Of a stretch of 64,000 nucleotides of DNA, positions 1 through 14,662 are shown one piece after another (positions within the stretch are counted from its first letter, which is position 1; each line of letters opens with the position of its first letter). This stretch comes from Zelopaecilomyces penicillatus (Eukaryota > Ascomycota > Sordariomycetes > Hypocreales > Pseudodiploosporaceae), in the NCBI GenBank assembly GCA_005765155.1, contig VCCP01000008.1, forward strand, positions 1,674,001 to 1,738,000, in the 5' to 3' direction. The position numbers were made by a program, and so were the translations under genes. Below the pieces are notes generated by a model. That model did no database searches and was not told where the DNA came from. It was given only the letters and a program-made list of their open reading frames with translations.

Positions 1-3000
1 CCCCGGACTTCAAACTACTACCGTATTGGCTGGTCCGGCCGACTCCGAGAAGTTAGTGTTCTTTCTTCTCCTGTCTATTACCCCATCACGGCAGCAGACC
101 GGCGCATCAATATCTTGAACGAAGAGTTTTTTCTCTCTTATTACCTTTCCCTCTTTAGGTCCCCTTGCCAACTCCCTACACACCTGCATCACCTGAACCA
201 CGCCATACCATATAACACACACACCAAGAAGGTGGTTCGCAAACAGACTATAGGAAAACGTGCTCGTCCTACCATGCTCGCCCTTCTTCTGCAGGTTGCA
301 TTTTAATTTTTCTCTCTCCCATTCTCTCTACCCACCCCTCCCCTTCCAAGTGTAGGTAGTTTTGACAGGCCGGAGATACTACGTATGCGGGTTTGTACCA
401 CGTAGATCGGAGGGTGCCTGACATATAAGCGGAGAGACCTTGAGCGCGGGTGCCGGGACCGGCTATTTACAGTGAGTGGGTGGGTGTAGCTCCGGCTACT
501 GGATTCGGTGTGCCAGGTCATTTACCCCGATATCCCGATACAGTAGTGCCCCTCTTCCTCCACCTCTCCCCCTCTCTCTCCTGTACGGATGCTTTGTGCT
601 TTGCTTTAGATTGATAAGAGTAAACATTAAAGAAACCCATAAAAAGTTTATCTGTCATGAGAGTGGTATCAGCTTTTCCTTGACAGGTAGCAGGCTGAGC
701 CCCAAAAAGAATGGCTTGCATACCAGAATGTTACTACAACTCGAAGCGGCAGCCACTTTTTGTTACCTTCCCCGCTAGAATGAGCCAGAAGAGACACTAA
801 TAGAGTAAGCCAAACTCTGGCCACCCGTGAAAGGTGTCGTCCTGACGTTGTGTGTAGTGCCTCCATCCCCTGTTTTGTAGTAGAAACACGGGAAGGCTAA
901 GAGAGTCGCAAAGCATGTTTAGAAGAGAAAAAATAAACCGCACACTCACCGATGTCTTGGATTCTTACCGCATCATGCTGTCTTATATTATACGGACCGT
1001 TTTTTTTGCTGCCGTTGTCACATGAAGGAAAGTGAGAGCTCACATTTATCAAACAAACACGGTGGTTGTTAAAACAAGCATAACAATGTGATGGGTATTA
1101 CTTGTAAAACAAATAAAAAAGAGCCGTACCCGCTGCGGGCCCGAGGGCGAATCTCGCGGGTTAATTGCCGACCCGCTGTCGCCTCCCCCCCTCCTTTTTC
1201 TTCCTTTTGCGTGCTCTGCCGCCCTGGTCACACGCCATCGGGGCGAAGATCGTATCATATAATACAGTACCTTATATTTAGGCGTGGTGGAGAGGGGTGG
1301 AAGGAGGGGGCTTTTTGGTTTTGGAGGGGGCGGCGGCCGGCGGATCGAACAAATGCAGCCATCATAGTAGGGGACTTTGTGTGATATCATCGGACTGATG
1401 TGAGTGTGTGTGTGTGTGTGCTGTCTTTTCGCAACCGCCCAGCATAGGTCACAGGCTTGCTTCAAAACTACCTAGTTTGTATGCATATTATACAGGTAGG
1501 CAGGTAGGTATGTCGTAGACGGCGCTCGCCTCCCCCCCCCTGGTGCACTGGGGGGGATATCACATTATTATTCTGCCCCAGCCAAAAGCGTCCTCGTACA
1601 GCAAATAGTTTCTGTGCTTCCCGCTGCACCGCCGCGGCTATGGCTTTGCTATGTGGCCGCCACACCTGCCTTCTGGCACACTCTCCTTTGGGGCAGGCAG
1701 AAGCAGGGCAGCAGAGGCGAGGGACATGAGAATGACAAGGGTGTCTGTCAAGGAACGGTGCAGCGCTGGCGGCAACCATGTCATGCATCTCGACGAGTTA
1801 GCAGAGACGAGCTATTGAGTTAGCCTTCTGGACGAAACCGACAGGATACATGGCACCGTCCTGTTCTTGGAGAGCGATGCAACTTGAACTAGAGGCGCCG
1901 CACTAACATTGGGTTATACTAAGGGGAGGGGGTTGTCTTCTAGGCTCGGCCGAATGACTGACGATCATGTGTACAATGGCAACCAGTACTGATATCTCTA
2001 TGTAATTGTTGATTAGAACTGGAGAGTCAAGAGAGATATAGACAAGAAGTGAGTAGAGGGAGGGGAAAGCCCTGAATGTGGGCATTGCTCGATTTGGTCA
2101 TCACTTTTCTAGGCAAACTGGGGCGCGCCTGGTGTTGGTGCAAATCAAGGGCACTTATTTATTGGGAAAAGCCAGCAACGCACATCGGCGCCGGGCGGAC
2201 GGCAAGCGGCAGCAACGGCAGCACGTGGGTTAAAGTTGCGTCGTGTTGCGTTGCGTTTGCGTTTGCGTTTGCCTGGCTATTTTGATAGATTACAGCGCCT
2301 GTGCAAAAAGCACACACCCTCGGACATGGGGGGCCAGGGGTCACATAAGGGCTAGTTGTAGGTAGGAGTTGAGGATGCGTGCGCGTACTTTGGGGCTCTT
2401 CAACACGTACTTACTATGCCTACGCTTTTTTTCTTATCGTGTTAGTCGGAGAGAACTCAGTCCTGGAGCAGCAGCTGTAAACTGGTTAATAAAAAAAACT
2501 GACAGCTCAGAGAGATGCAGGATGCGAGACCTGCGTATCCTCCGTCCCACTGAAGCCAGTATAAGCCGGGGAGAAAAAAAAGATGACACCCCGGCTCTAT
2601 TAGGGTTGACTGCGCTTTTTTACCTACATATCTGCACCCAAAAGTAAAAAAGGAAGGCCGACGGTCTGGGCTTGCCAAAATCCATAGATACAAACTACAA
2701 GATATACGCTAGTACTCAGTTCATACACTCATATCCGAAAGAAACATTCATAACAATCCCAAGTCCAAGGGTCCCTTTTTTGCCCCTCCATCTACAGTAC
2801 TAAACATGCTTGCCCTCCCCCGCCTCTTGCCCGCAGCGCTTCCGTCTCCACCCTCCCCGTGGTTCCACTCCGTTCTGGGACTTGCCTACCTTACCTTACA
2901 TACCTTACGTGCCTGTAATAGCAGACACTTTGTCACACCCCCCCTAGTAAATGGATATTTTTTTTACTTATCAAACGAATGCAGAAAGGACTGCGAGTCA

Positions 3001-4233
3001 TAGGAGGAACAGGAGCAGGAACGGGACAGGAATAGGAAACAATGTCCGGAGCTTTGCTTCCTCCCGGATGAAGCAATAAGATATTCTTTCTCTCTATCTA
3101 CAAAACTGTATCAAAATAGTCGTATGGCTTGGTACGGGGGATTTCATACAGATTTTGTTCTTTATTATAGTACGCACCTTTTCAATAAGGGAATAAAGCA
3201 GATAGGTGATTTTATCTACAAGAGCTTTGGTATATGACATGGTTCTGTGATATAGGTAGCGGCTTTTCTGGCCAAATATTGTACCTGACTACTAGTCTGT
3301 ATATCACACTCAGACCTTTGGCATTTGTAATTGAAGATTCTAATTGGCAGCAATCCGCTTTAATCTAAACACAGCTGTTTCTCATCTTCTCGCTTAGTTT
3401 TAGTTTTAGTTTTACGTGAAGAAAAAAAAAACTCCATTCTCATAATCAATGCAGAAATGGTGTCATTATTCCTTTCGGCTTCGTGTGTGAAATGAGAGAG
3501 GAGGTAGGCGGCGCATGGGCCTGGTTCATCCTAACGGAAAGAGTGGATATGCTCCTTGGGGTACGTGATTATGATATTTCAACGGTTTGAATAAACAAAT
3601 AAGAGAGAGGGAGGGGGAGAGAGAAGGGTTGATAGAAACGAACACAGTCATGGAGAAATTATCTCACAGACAGACACTGCTAACGGGGTGTGTGTATGTG
3701 GTTTAGCTGTTTTTTCCATCTTCAATTATCCATCCTCGCCGTATATCAGGCAGCACCCACCCACCTTGAGAGAGTCTGATAACTGTGTACCTGCTAATGT
3801 TAAAGATGACCCGGTCTAGGACCCACGAATCGGCCAGGCTTTTTTTTTTTAATCGTTTCTCCTTCTCGGCGAGCTGAACCTAGTGGTTACATGCATTCGC
3901 CGTATGTGCAGATGCCAGCCAGCACCAGCCAGGGCTTGGTTGGGTGTGTGTGTGGCGGAGGGGGGCCCCTGAAAGCCCAGGACAGGCCAAGGGGAGGAGG
4001 GCCCTGTATTAGGCAAGCACCTCATACGGGGGTGATTGGGAGGGCGCACACCAGACCTGCAACTTCGACCACCCACTGTCGCAGGGCGTGCAAACTGTTG
4101 GAACAAAGGACCAGACCCCTAATCGCCCTATATGCCCTGCACCTGTGCCTGTTCCTGTGCCTGTACCTGTGCATCTTCAGCGACCCTGGGACTGGTAAAG
4201 AGACCCCTAAATGCGCTTCTGCCCACCAAGGGC

Positions 4234-4253
4234 TTTTTTTTTTTTTTTTTTTT
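4234..4253. repeat. Poly-T tract (20 T)
   Basis: An uninterrupted run of 20 T on the plus strand within the gene-free region. It produces artificial poly-Lys and poly-Phe frames on either strand. Confidence 0.9.
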
Positions 4254-4813
4254 GGTCGCCGTGATAGAGGCGTGCCTGCATGCACTTAAGACTCGAGGCT
4301 GATGGGACCACCCATGGCTGGCTGATGCTGATTTGCTGTAGCGAGTAGGTATGGTGGTATAGACGGACAAATGATGGGGGGTTTTACGCGAGCGAGCCCA
4401 GGTAAGTAAGTGTGCGAGTGTGTGTGTGTCATTGCACCCCAAGCACGTTACCAGACCGGCTGGCATCTCTCTACAACTACAACAACCATGTAAATTCATC
4501 AGGTAACAGAAGAAACAGACACACATTGTATATGTCTGTCTCTTCACCTCCTCACCTTTGTCTCTCTTCAGCCGCCCAGGTCTTGACCCCTTCCTCTTCA
4601 GTCTCTTGTCTGTCTCAGCCTTTTCTAGGCCATCTCATCCAATCCAATGCCCTTGTTTTGCTTGAGAGCCTTCCCCCCCCTCCCCTCTACGCCTGCTCAC
4701 CAGAACCGAGGGGCTGCTTGCTACCAACCAGTAACAGTTTGACGGTAAGAGCAAGCCCATTTATTAGTATGCCCGTCGGGACATCAGTTCTACGGCAATG
4801 GATTGCCGGAGGA

Positions 4814-4831
4814 GGGGGGGGGGGGGGGGGG
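4814..4831. repeat. Poly-G tract (18 G)
   Basis: An uninterrupted run of 18 G on the plus strand, preceded by GGA triplets and followed by GC-rich sequence. It is a potential G-quadruplex or slippage site. Confidence 0.9.
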
Positions 4832-4900
4832 CGGCGCCGGCAAGGACTAACAAAGGGCCGGATTGAAAAGAATGGAGGGACAAGAAAAGGGGAAATCAAT

Positions 4901-4924
4901 GGGAGTGGGAGTGGGAGTGGGAGT
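4901..4924 (+). repeat. (GGGAGT)4 tandem repeat
   Basis: Four perfect copies of the hexamer GGGAGT. Each copy has a G triplet, so the element satisfies the simple G-quadruplex pattern. It lies 70 bp downstream of the 18-G run. Confidence 0.85.
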
Positions 4925-5059
4925 GTGAATGGGGGCCGTCAACTGGTCATTTTTGATCGTTGTTGGGCTGCAGGCTTGAAAGTGCCGGGCGATGAGGGTG
5001 GGCGGCGCGCACGCGAGAGAGCGGGAGAGGCGGCCTCGGGTGATCGATCTTTGAGGGCC

Positions 5060-5080
5060 CAACAACAACAACAACAACAA
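5060..5080 (+). repeat. (CAA)7 microsatellite
   Basis: Seven perfect CAA triplets. They would read as poly-Gln in one plus-strand frame, but there is no surrounding gene-like sequence. Confidence 0.9.
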
Positions 5081-8000
5081 GAACGAGATGAAGTGAGGCT
5101 GTATTCGTATCATTAATTATCAAGCGTACGTGCTGACCACCATGTTCAGCCCAGTTTCAGTGGCCTCGTACCAGTAGCAAGCCAAAAGTGATTCGTAATT
5201 CACTTCAAAAGTTCCGACCATGGCCAATTGTACTACCATTGGCTGGCTACCTAGGAATTTTAATCACGTATTGTCCGAAATCCACCCGTGATAAAAATAT
5301 AACCTTTTCTAGTTGTTACTGGGCAGCCCTGCAATCTGGCTCGGGTTTAGGTCAGCAGCGCAACACCAACGCTTCACACTCTATGATACGAAGAACTAAT
5401 ACTGGGCAATCTGAAGAGCTAATACCTGTAATTGGTTGTATTTCCCTTGCGGCACATTGCGATGTTCTAGCTGATCAATCCATTTCAAAAGGGCGATAAT
5501 GGATTCCACACACCATCTTGATACTATTTTACCCTGGCGCCGGCCACTCCGATCTCCCAAGTCCCCCTCCCCCCTCCCCTTCCACCGTAGTTCACAATGG
5601 AATCACGCTTTCTAAGAAGAGAGCGTTTCTCAACCCCCCCCCTCTCTCTCCCTGTCAACGCCGAGAACAGCCCCTCCCAAGAGCTGAAGCACTATCTGCC
5701 TGATGTGGAGAGAGGACCCCCCCCTAAAAAAAAAAATAGTTTCCACAGTATGGCCTAGGGTAGTTTTATTTCCCGAACCCGCTACGGGAACGCTGGACAA
5801 GCTGGTGGCTGGACACGGCTGGCAAATCATTTTAAATGATGATTCTAAAGGATTTTGTTCTCCAAGGAATTCTAAAAGCATTAGCTTCTTGGGGGCCAGA
5901 GTTTTTTTATCTCATTTTTGGTGGGCCGATCCGGAGATGCACATCACTTTTCACGTCTGCCGTTGCTGCCGTGATTACGAGTTGGAGTCCACATATGAGA
6001 AAATACCAATAATTTGCAAGCCTTCAGTATTCCTCCGTGCCTTGGCAGAAAGAGCTGGGGGGGCACCAGAAAGAGAGATTACCTGCTGCACCTTTAATGT
6101 CTATCACTACAGCGGTTTGCCAAAAAGTCCAAACAGGGTCCCTCCTGTTTTTTCAGGGTGAAAAAAGTTAGATGGTCTGATTGTTGCCTGGGAGGAATCA
6201 GAGGCTGGTTCCTCCCCCTCCAATGCATCGATCCTGTATCGAATTAAGAAGAAGAATCTTGCAACGGGCATGTTCCATATGGTATGGCTGGCTCGGGGCG
6301 CCGTTCAAGGCCGCCGGATACCGCACCCGCCCCGGAGAGCCCACGCACGCGATCCCACTACGTAGCTTCTACTTGCGGTCGTGTACGTACTCCGTATAGA
6401 TTTAGTGAGTTGCCTGGGAGTTTACTTGCTCAACAACTAAACCCCTCCATTCCCTTTTCAAATGGCCCATCAAGCTGGCGGCATCTAAGGGGGAGGGTGG
6501 GAAGAGAGTTGGAAGGTGTGATGTTTGTTGGAAGAGGGCGTGTTATGCATGTCATGTCATGGCCATGTCAATCATTGGCGGTACATATCCGGGATGCCAT
6601 TTGTGGCCCCCCTCTTGTACGCTTGCGTTTGCCAAATTTTAATGTTTTTTTTTTTTGGACAACATTCTCGGTGGGGGATGGTCGATTCGCTCCCCCGTGA
6701 AAAGATGTTCGTCCGTAATGGGAACCAGAGAGCGACCAGAAACGGAGAATTAGACATAGATGGGGGCACTCCTACTCTGCATTGAGATGTGGCGGCGTAT
6801 ATTAGTACAGACAAAAACGGCCAGCCAAGATGCACGGCAAAATGCACAGGTACAGGGCGGCGCATGCGCAGCGGTGGTGTCAATCCTGTCAGCCCACATA
6901 TAGGTATACAAGACATGGTATTAAGGCACAGAGAGATATGATAGTATTGCTACGTCTTTGATGCTCCCCAAGCTGGTGCGGATTCGCTGCTCACTGGTCT
7001 GTGGATGTGGTTCTGCGTGTCTCTGCTGTGTGTCCGAGACTCCGGGGAGGCTGTTGTGTGTGGCCTGTGATGCGTACCTATGGGATATCATGGTACATTG
7101 GGCTGGCATGTATTCAATTGTGTGTGTGTGTGTGTGTAAATATGTGGTTCGATCCCTTGGGGCTATGATCGGCACACGAAAGGGGAAGAACGGTGACCCG
7201 AGGGGGACTAGAAGAAGATAAAAGAGGCAACAGATGGCGTCCGGATTCGGGCATTGTCGGGACCCACATCCGCTGCCGAAGCCTTTTCATGCCGGAGGCT
7301 GGTTAAATGGATGGATTGGGGAACGGCCGGGTGCAAGATGGCAGCTGTTGTGAGACATTCAGATAGCCAGACAGCCAAACAGCCAGCCAGACAGACATTG
7401 ACGGACCCTGTCCACCTAGAATGTCTCGAAAATATGCCCTAGCGAGCGACAGTCTCTGAATATGATGTCTTTTTCTTTCCTTTTTTCTTTTCACGTCTGT
7501 CTCTTTGCGCTTAACCAGAATGCGAAAGCCGTCGCTATCGTCTATGGTCTGATCTTTGCCTTAGTGGTGCACCATGCTGAAACATTATCATTTCTATCGT
7601 CATAATGCTTGTCCACGTATTTGAAAGAAGAACGAACCCTTCTGTTTTTTCCCTCCTCATATGAATATTTTGATACTGGTATTTGGATTTCCCTAATGAC
7701 AAATGCCATTTCTCTTTTCTCGTCTTGTTCTCTCGTTTTCCCCCCAAAAATTGAGAGGAACCCGCTTTATTTGTTGAATCATTTCTGCCCCATTATTTTC
7801 TTTTCGGGCAGAGGGTGGTAGGATTTGTGCGTGTCCCGACGGCAGTGTCACGCACATGTACCTACTGAAGATGAGGTAGACGAGCATCCGAGCCAGGCTT
7901 GTGGTTCCTACCTTAGGTAGGAGGATTCTTTTAGGTCTTGCTGTGATCACAGTTGGCGGAACAACACAATAATGAAGAATTTTGGAGAACAAAAGGTATT

Positions 8001-11000
8001 TGTTACATTCCTGCAAGGTTCGTTTCTCGGCAGTCTCTTGATGGGGGCAAACCAAGGAGCGCTTGCCTTGGACACAAGCTGAGGTGTCTGTCTGGTGGAG
8101 CGAGAGGCTGTGCACTCTGCCCTATGGAGCTTGGCCAAGGGCGAAGGATGCATCTCCAATGTGACTCAAAGCAAGTCTAGCAGCCTACTGGGTGGGTAGT
8201 ACGTATGTAGGTAGGTACCTTAAATATGCATGCCCTATGGATGGGTTACCTACATGCAGTACCGCCGCAATTCGTAAGGCTAGGTTGGAGATTTTTTGGG
8301 GTTCTGCAATCCCTGGATCTGTGCGTGCGTGCCTACCTACCTGTACATTTACATGATCGTTCCTCAACAGATACGTCTTAGCCCTATGAGCAGACGCTAT
8401 TGGTGTAAATGCCGACTAGCCGAGCATGATTGTGGGTGCTTCGCTCTCTCTGGCTGTCTTTGGCTTGCTATTCACCGGGTGGGGGAGAGAGAAGAGTCCA
8501 ATTAGCCAACCCAGCCCAGCCCAGCCTAGCCAGCCCAGCCTAGCCAGCCAGCCCTGTGAAGACGCCCTAAACCCATTCCTGCATATGACAGAGTACAAAA
8601 CAAGCGGTGGCGAGCCGGAGCACCTCCCGAGTGAATACCGAGTTCCAGTAGGTGGAAAAGGGCTGGATACAACAGTTGCGTGAATGGAGGGGGAGGAGGA
8701 GGTGGTGGGGAAAAAAGCCCAACTAAAGAGACGCCCCATTGGTGTTCGGATCACGGCTGGCCAGGTCACGGGGCTTGCTGTTTTAGATGTTCTACCGGAT
8801 CGACAATCTGGACCGCCGAGAGACGCAAGAGTGGAGCGAGTGTTGTTGAAAAGAGAGAAAAAGAGACAGGGGGAGTAAACCGCGGCGGCGATGCGGAGAG
8901 GAGACTCCTCGGATGGCGTTATTGGGGGTCGTGGGGCCTGGTGAAGAGACATTGTGTCGTCACAGCCCCATAATGTTGAAGCAAGACTGACTGGATTCGA
9001 TGACTGACTGACTTACTGACTGAGGTACCATGTAAATCTTCATTTCACCATTGCTGAAAAGCCTTCACCATCGGTATGGGTTTGCCACTATAGAGAAAAA
9101 AAAACACTTGCATGTGCATGTGTCTGCCGGCAACTAATGTCGTCGCATTGCGCGCCGCATCCGTCCTCCCGAAACATGGCTGTAGCCGGTGCTGTTGGTG
9201 CTGCTATTGTTTGTTTGTTTGTTTCCTTTTTCTGCCATCTCCTCCTCCTCAGTTGTTTCCAATTCGGGGGGTAGAGATCAGATCAGATCATCAAAAAAAA
9301 ACACACACACCGAAATCCCCAACTCGGAGGGGGAAGAGCCGGACATGTGGGCGCGCGCGCGGCCGCGGCGCTGGCTTGAGTGCATCCGGTAAACTTGGCT
9401 GCTGTATGTGTGTGAATGTGTGTGTGTGTGTGTGCTAGGAGATGGCGAAATCTCGATGGGCTTTTACGGATCTGATATTGGGCCCAATATGGTAATGACG
9501 CTTCTTTTTAGGGTCATGGTTTTGATCTTGGAGAGGCATAGATCCAGATACGTTTGGTAGTTGGTATGCTTTCGCTGCCTTGCAGATTTGCCAGAGAGCA
9601 GAGAGAGAAACCCCTCCCCCCATCATCCCAAACATGCATGATGCCGTGCAACTCAAGAACCCTCCCCCCCGGCGCGGCCAGCCAGCCAGCCTGCCACCAC
9701 CACCACCAACTTTTATAGAGGACCCAACTGTCCAATATCGTCTCATCTCGTGATTATTACTGGGTAGAGGCGTGCGTTGGTGGACGGGTAATGTGAGGCA
9801 GGCAGCTGAGGTACTAACCTACATCAGGTACTGAGCACACGTTGTATGACCAAAGGCGAGACAACAGCGTATGTAATAATGTTTTTCGTTCCACATGCCG
9901 TCTGAACACAAATGTTTTTTTTTTTATTTCCTTTTGTCCCGTTTTTACTCCCCGAGGTGTCAAAACACACAGCCGCACGCAACTCGGGCACATCTTGCCC
10001 TGCCTCTTAAGCACGACACGTCTACATGTGACGAACCCGGGAGAGCGACATGACTGGCGCCTACGGCAGATGCAATGTTGATCCCCCCCTCCCCCACTAC
10101 CACCACCACCACCACCACAATCATCTTTATAAACTTACAAGATCTAGATGCCCGAGACACCGAGCGGGAAGCCACACATGGCACAAAGTGTAGCTGTATT
10201 AGTGTTAATCTAAGATGCAGAAAGGAATTACAACAATCGGGATGACTAAGGATTGGATTTGCTGTATTACACTACATCGGGTGTCCGGGATCGTGAGAGT
10301 GGGGGGGACATGATGGGATCGGACAGGAGGGTCAATTGATGTTGCCCGAAGCCCGAGTGATACAAGGAGAAGAAAAAAAAGGCTTGCTGGATGGGCTGTC
10401 ACTGGATTTATTCCTTGTCAATGGCCACTTTGTCGGATCCTGGATGGGTTACCAATGCTACACAATGACAAAAACAAAGAGTGAGAAAGGGAGCGGGGGC
10501 CAGAAGCCCGGTAAAGGTGTGTCAACGGGATGGAATCTGGATCACCTCTGAAGGGATGCTAGATGTGACCTTTGTTGGCTCGGAACGGACAGAGGATCGG
10601 ATCTGGTTTGGAACCCATGGTTGTTGGTGGGGCATACTGGAGGCGATGGATACTGCAATTACATGTATTTTATTTTTATTTTTTATTTTCTTTTACAATA
10701 GGTAGTGGGATGTGAGTAGAATTGGCTACGGAGACACAACGATGTGTTGTGAACGTCTACAATGAGTGCATGCAACGAACGAGGTCGTTGAGATGCCCAG
10801 CCAGCCAAGTTTGATAATAATGATCCGCACAAAGACAAGCGTGTATACCTACCTACACCTACCTGAATGTGGTCATGTATGTATGTCCGTTATATGCGCC
10901 AGCACCCGCCGCCACCACCTCGCGCAGGTACCTTACTTTTCGGAGACTCGGACGGTTAAAACGACGCAGAAACCGAAGCCCGCCAAGCTCGCAGGCAGTG

Positions 11001-11352
11001 TGTGTGTGAGTGTGTGTGAGTGTGTGTGGCAAGGCCAGAGCAGACGGATGCAGAAGCGGATGCAGCAATTGGTGACACAGGCATGCGGAAATGGTGGTGG
11101 GTGTGGGTAGGCTGCATATCTGCCAAAGACGGGAAATGGAGAAAGGGCCACAAAATAAAAAGGAAAAAAGAGTATGAGATCAAGGATATGACAAGAAAGA
11201 GGAAAAAAAAACTCTCGCTTTGTGTCTTGGAAACAGTGTATCCTGGGAGGTATAACATAAATGGTGATATTGAGAACTACATGGGCAACTTAGAGCTGGC
11301 CTGTGGGGCGTGAGGAGCACAGCAATGGGACGGGTAAGAGTGGAGGGATGGA

Positions 11353-11367
11353 GGGGGGGGGGGGGGG
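11353..11367. repeat. Poly-G tract (15 G)
   Basis: An uninterrupted run of 15 G on the plus strand in the gene-free region, following short GGA repeats. Confidence 0.9.
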
Positions 11368-13597
11368 TTGATGCCGCATGTTGAGACATATGAGAAGAAT
11401 TGAGATAAGCTTCTTTTATATATGTCGATGTAAATATATATAAATCTATAATTTGGAGAGTTTTATTTCATCATAGGGAGCAAATACAGTAAGCCTAGAC
11501 AAGAAAAGAATTAGGGAAAGAAAGACGCTGGTTGGCCCATATGTGGGACATGATGGTCTTCACTTTTTCTTGGGACGACGCTTATTGGGACAGCGGAGGA
11601 TATGATGCGATTCACATCCACGCAATGTCTCGCACATGTGTTGAGTCCGTATCCTCCGTGTCTACCTACTAACCTACCTACCTCACCTACGGACCTTGCA
11701 TACCTACCTACCTACATAGTAAAGTATGTATTCATCATCTTGGGCTCCCCCCCCAAAAGAGACATGGGGCTTGGGCGGTTAGAGGTGGGTGTGAGAGATG
11801 GCGAGAGCGTCTGGGCAGGGGCAGAAAAAGAGTGCACTTGTGTATATAGGGATAGAGAGAAGAGAATGGGAGCGCGAGAGAGCGCGGCTAATTGTAGTGG
11901 TGGTGGTGGTGATGATGATGATGGTGCTGATGGTGCTGCTGATGCTAGCTGGGAGATGATGGTGTGTGTATGTGCGTGTATGTGAGTGAATGAGTGTGTG
12001 TGTGTGGACAGACAGGTATTATTTCGGGCGAGGATGACAAGTACGAGCGACTGGTGGAGGGGGTGTAATGCCCAGGTTCTTGATTTTCCCGGTCCTAAGA
12101 GCCTCTTACGCCTGGGGGTCCAGGGGGGGGTCACTCACTTACATGGAATATTGCTTGCATCTTCCTGCCCTGCCTGCCTCTTATTCCGGCCGCCGGTGTA
12201 CGGATCTAGAAAATGATCTCAGTTCTTCAGCCAGGTTATGACGACGGTGCTTGGTTCTTTTTGGTGCAGACAAAAAGACACGGGACAAGACATTGAAAAA
12301 CCAAGCCCGTAGGCGCAGCGGCCCATGTACGAAAGATCAAATGTATGTATGTCAAATCCATCCCCCATCTCGTCTAGCTGACATGGTCAATATTCTTGCT
12401 CTGAGAAATTCCCATATTTTTTTTCTCATATGATCTTACGCATACACACACTTTTTCCCATGGGGTGGCGATTTCATACCTGCCCATATATGGACACACT
12501 TGCATGGCTTGCTTGCTTGCCTACCTCAACAATGGAGAACAGCCCAGACATACAGACTCACTTCTCATATACACGCCTACGGCCCCATTGATCTCCCCAA
12601 CGTTTGCCTCTATCTAGACATATAATGAGTGACACACCCCTCCCCCCCCCCCTCCCACATGTTTTGACAAAAGAGAGAGAGAGAGAGAAGGGTAAGGGGA
12701 GGGAGGGAGGGGCGTAATCTTGGATGAGCATGGTGCTTTGGTTGTAAAAGACGAAAAAGCCGGCCATCGTCCCATCGTCCATCCCAGAAACAGGTAGAAA
12801 AGGCGCAGCAAAGCACTTTGCTAGACGCCCGGGCGGAGTGTCAAAGACTGCTTAGTGAGTTAAGGGAAAGGTAGCAAGGTAGTAGTAGTAGTAATCAAGA
12901 GGCTCCATCTGTCCACTCTCACGCCTTACATTGGGGCGAGCATCAGCATCTCTTACCAACCAGCCAGCCAGCGTGTGCATTTTACCCACCGGCCAAGTTG
13001 ATTAGACGAACCCAGTAAAATCTAGTTGGTTGGCTGTCATACTGCCAGACGTATGGTATGTATTTAGGTAGCCCCTGGGTAAGGTAGCAGCAGCAGCAGC
13101 ACATTACTTTGACAAGGCTCCGTGAGAGATGTTTCGTGCGTTTTTAGAGAGGAAAAGGCCAAAAGGGTTAGGGTCATTTAGTGCACACTGCCTTTCTGTA
13201 ATGACGTGACAGGTTTTTTTACACGAGCTGGCGTTTCAAAACTACCACCTACCTAACCTGTCCATAATCTTTTTTAGTTTAAAACATGAGAAAAAACGGC
13301 TTACCGGTGCCATGGATAAGAACTTTCCCTGGAGATGGAAGAATTGGGTGGCTAAAAGAAAGTGCGTAAGCGAGAGCGAAAGGTACCTACGAAATTGGGG
13401 AGATGATGGGGCGGCTGGAGGGTAGAACTTACCTGTAAGCAACCTTGCATGGACCGTGATAAATTAGAGGTCGTGGATTGGGGGAGGAGGAGGGGAGGGG
13501 AACGAGCGAGACGGCCAAGCGCCGCTTTGCTCGGGCGCACGAGGTTGCCAAGCGTAAGTTTCTATGGGCGGCAGTGTTCTGGTTAGTTTTAGCGTAT

Positions 13598-13604
<7 letters not shown>

Positions 13605-13636
<32 letters not shown>
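13605..13636 (+). repeat. (TC)16 microsatellite
   Basis: Sixteen perfect TC dinucleotides. This pyrimidine tract is typical of fungal promoter DNA, but the nearest recognised start codon is about 2 kb away. Confidence 0.9.
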
Positions 13637-13640
<4 letters not shown>

Positions 13641-14327
13641 ATTAGGGGACCCAAGCACCCACATGGACATTGTGCCGTGTAAACGTGCTGTAGGAGGTAA
13701 TATTAGCAGTCGCTCAATGGAGGGAGACTTTCCGTCTCCAAGATCCACCATACTTCCCCCCCCTCCCCCCATAATAGCGGTATCAGAAGGGCGAGGCATA
13801 GTAGTGGGATCCATATGAAGGCGGGGAGGGGGGATCCATAAACCACCAAAGGCCCATCGTGACAAGTTTCCCAGCCCTCAAGGTCGAGCCTGGGGATCTT
13901 CTTCTTCTTTTTTGTTAGCGGAATCAGACCGAAACGGGTGTTCGGCCGTTTTAGCGAACAACAACCTCCAGTCTGTGATCCATCCCTGGGCAGGCTAGGT
14001 TGCTCAGACTGCCGCTTGGTAAACCTACTACTGTAACGCACGCGCGCACTACGAAGGATGTCACTCGGATTCAAATACCTATTGACACTTTTGGACTACT
14101 ACGCCTATTTTGCTGCTTCCCCCCCCCGTCCAGGCAACATGGCCACCTATACATACCTTACCTACTCTCTCTACTCTGTACTTGACTACTAGCTTGCGGC
14201 ACCTACGTAGGGACGCGGCATCTTCTGGCACGGCTCTTTGGGAGTCCGGAGTTGGGGCCTATGGGGCCAGCACACACAAACTCACTCACCCACTCCCTCT
14301 TTGACGACCCGGACGGGCCTTTTGACT

Positions 14328-14351
14328 AGCAGCAGCAGCAGCAGCAGCAGC
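14328..14351 (+). repeat. (AGC)8 microsatellite
   Basis: Eight perfect AGC triplets with no gene-like frame around them. Confidence 0.9.
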
Positions 14352-14638
14352 AGTAGCAACTCCGTGAAAAGTAGGTTAGCAAGTATTTGGCTCAACTAAT
14401 CCATCTCGTGGCGGTGGGAATAGCCCATCCTGCTACTCATCGAGATCCGTACAGTTCATGTATGCTTCTCATGACATTGGAGACAGACACAGACACAGAG
14501 ATACAGAATCAAGATGCGGCCTATCTTCTCCCCCATCGCCGTCTTGCCCATTTTCTTACTTTCCCTACGTAACTGTTCCTGCTTTCACTCTAGCCTGTCT
14601 GACAGCCACATGGGGAGGGTCAAGGCCATGCCATGTAA

Positions 14639-14662
14639 TGGTGGTGGTGGTGGTGGTGGTGG
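14639..14662 (+). repeat. (TGG)8 microsatellite
   Basis: Eight perfect TGG triplets in the gene-free region upstream of the bZIP gene. Confidence 0.9.

Noticed and set aside
4412..5116. Plus-strand frame of 234 codons
   Set aside because: It is built from poly-G, GGGAGT and CAA repeats and has no protein-like core.
7141..7175. GGTTCGATCCC resembling a tRNA T-arm
   Set aside because: The flanking bases do not form the five-pair T stem, and no acceptor, D or anticodon arm can be placed around it.
8416..8952. Minus-strand frame of 178 codons
   Set aside because: Much of it is the AGCCC-type simple repeat near 8510-8555 plus Ser/Pro low complexity, with no homologous feel.
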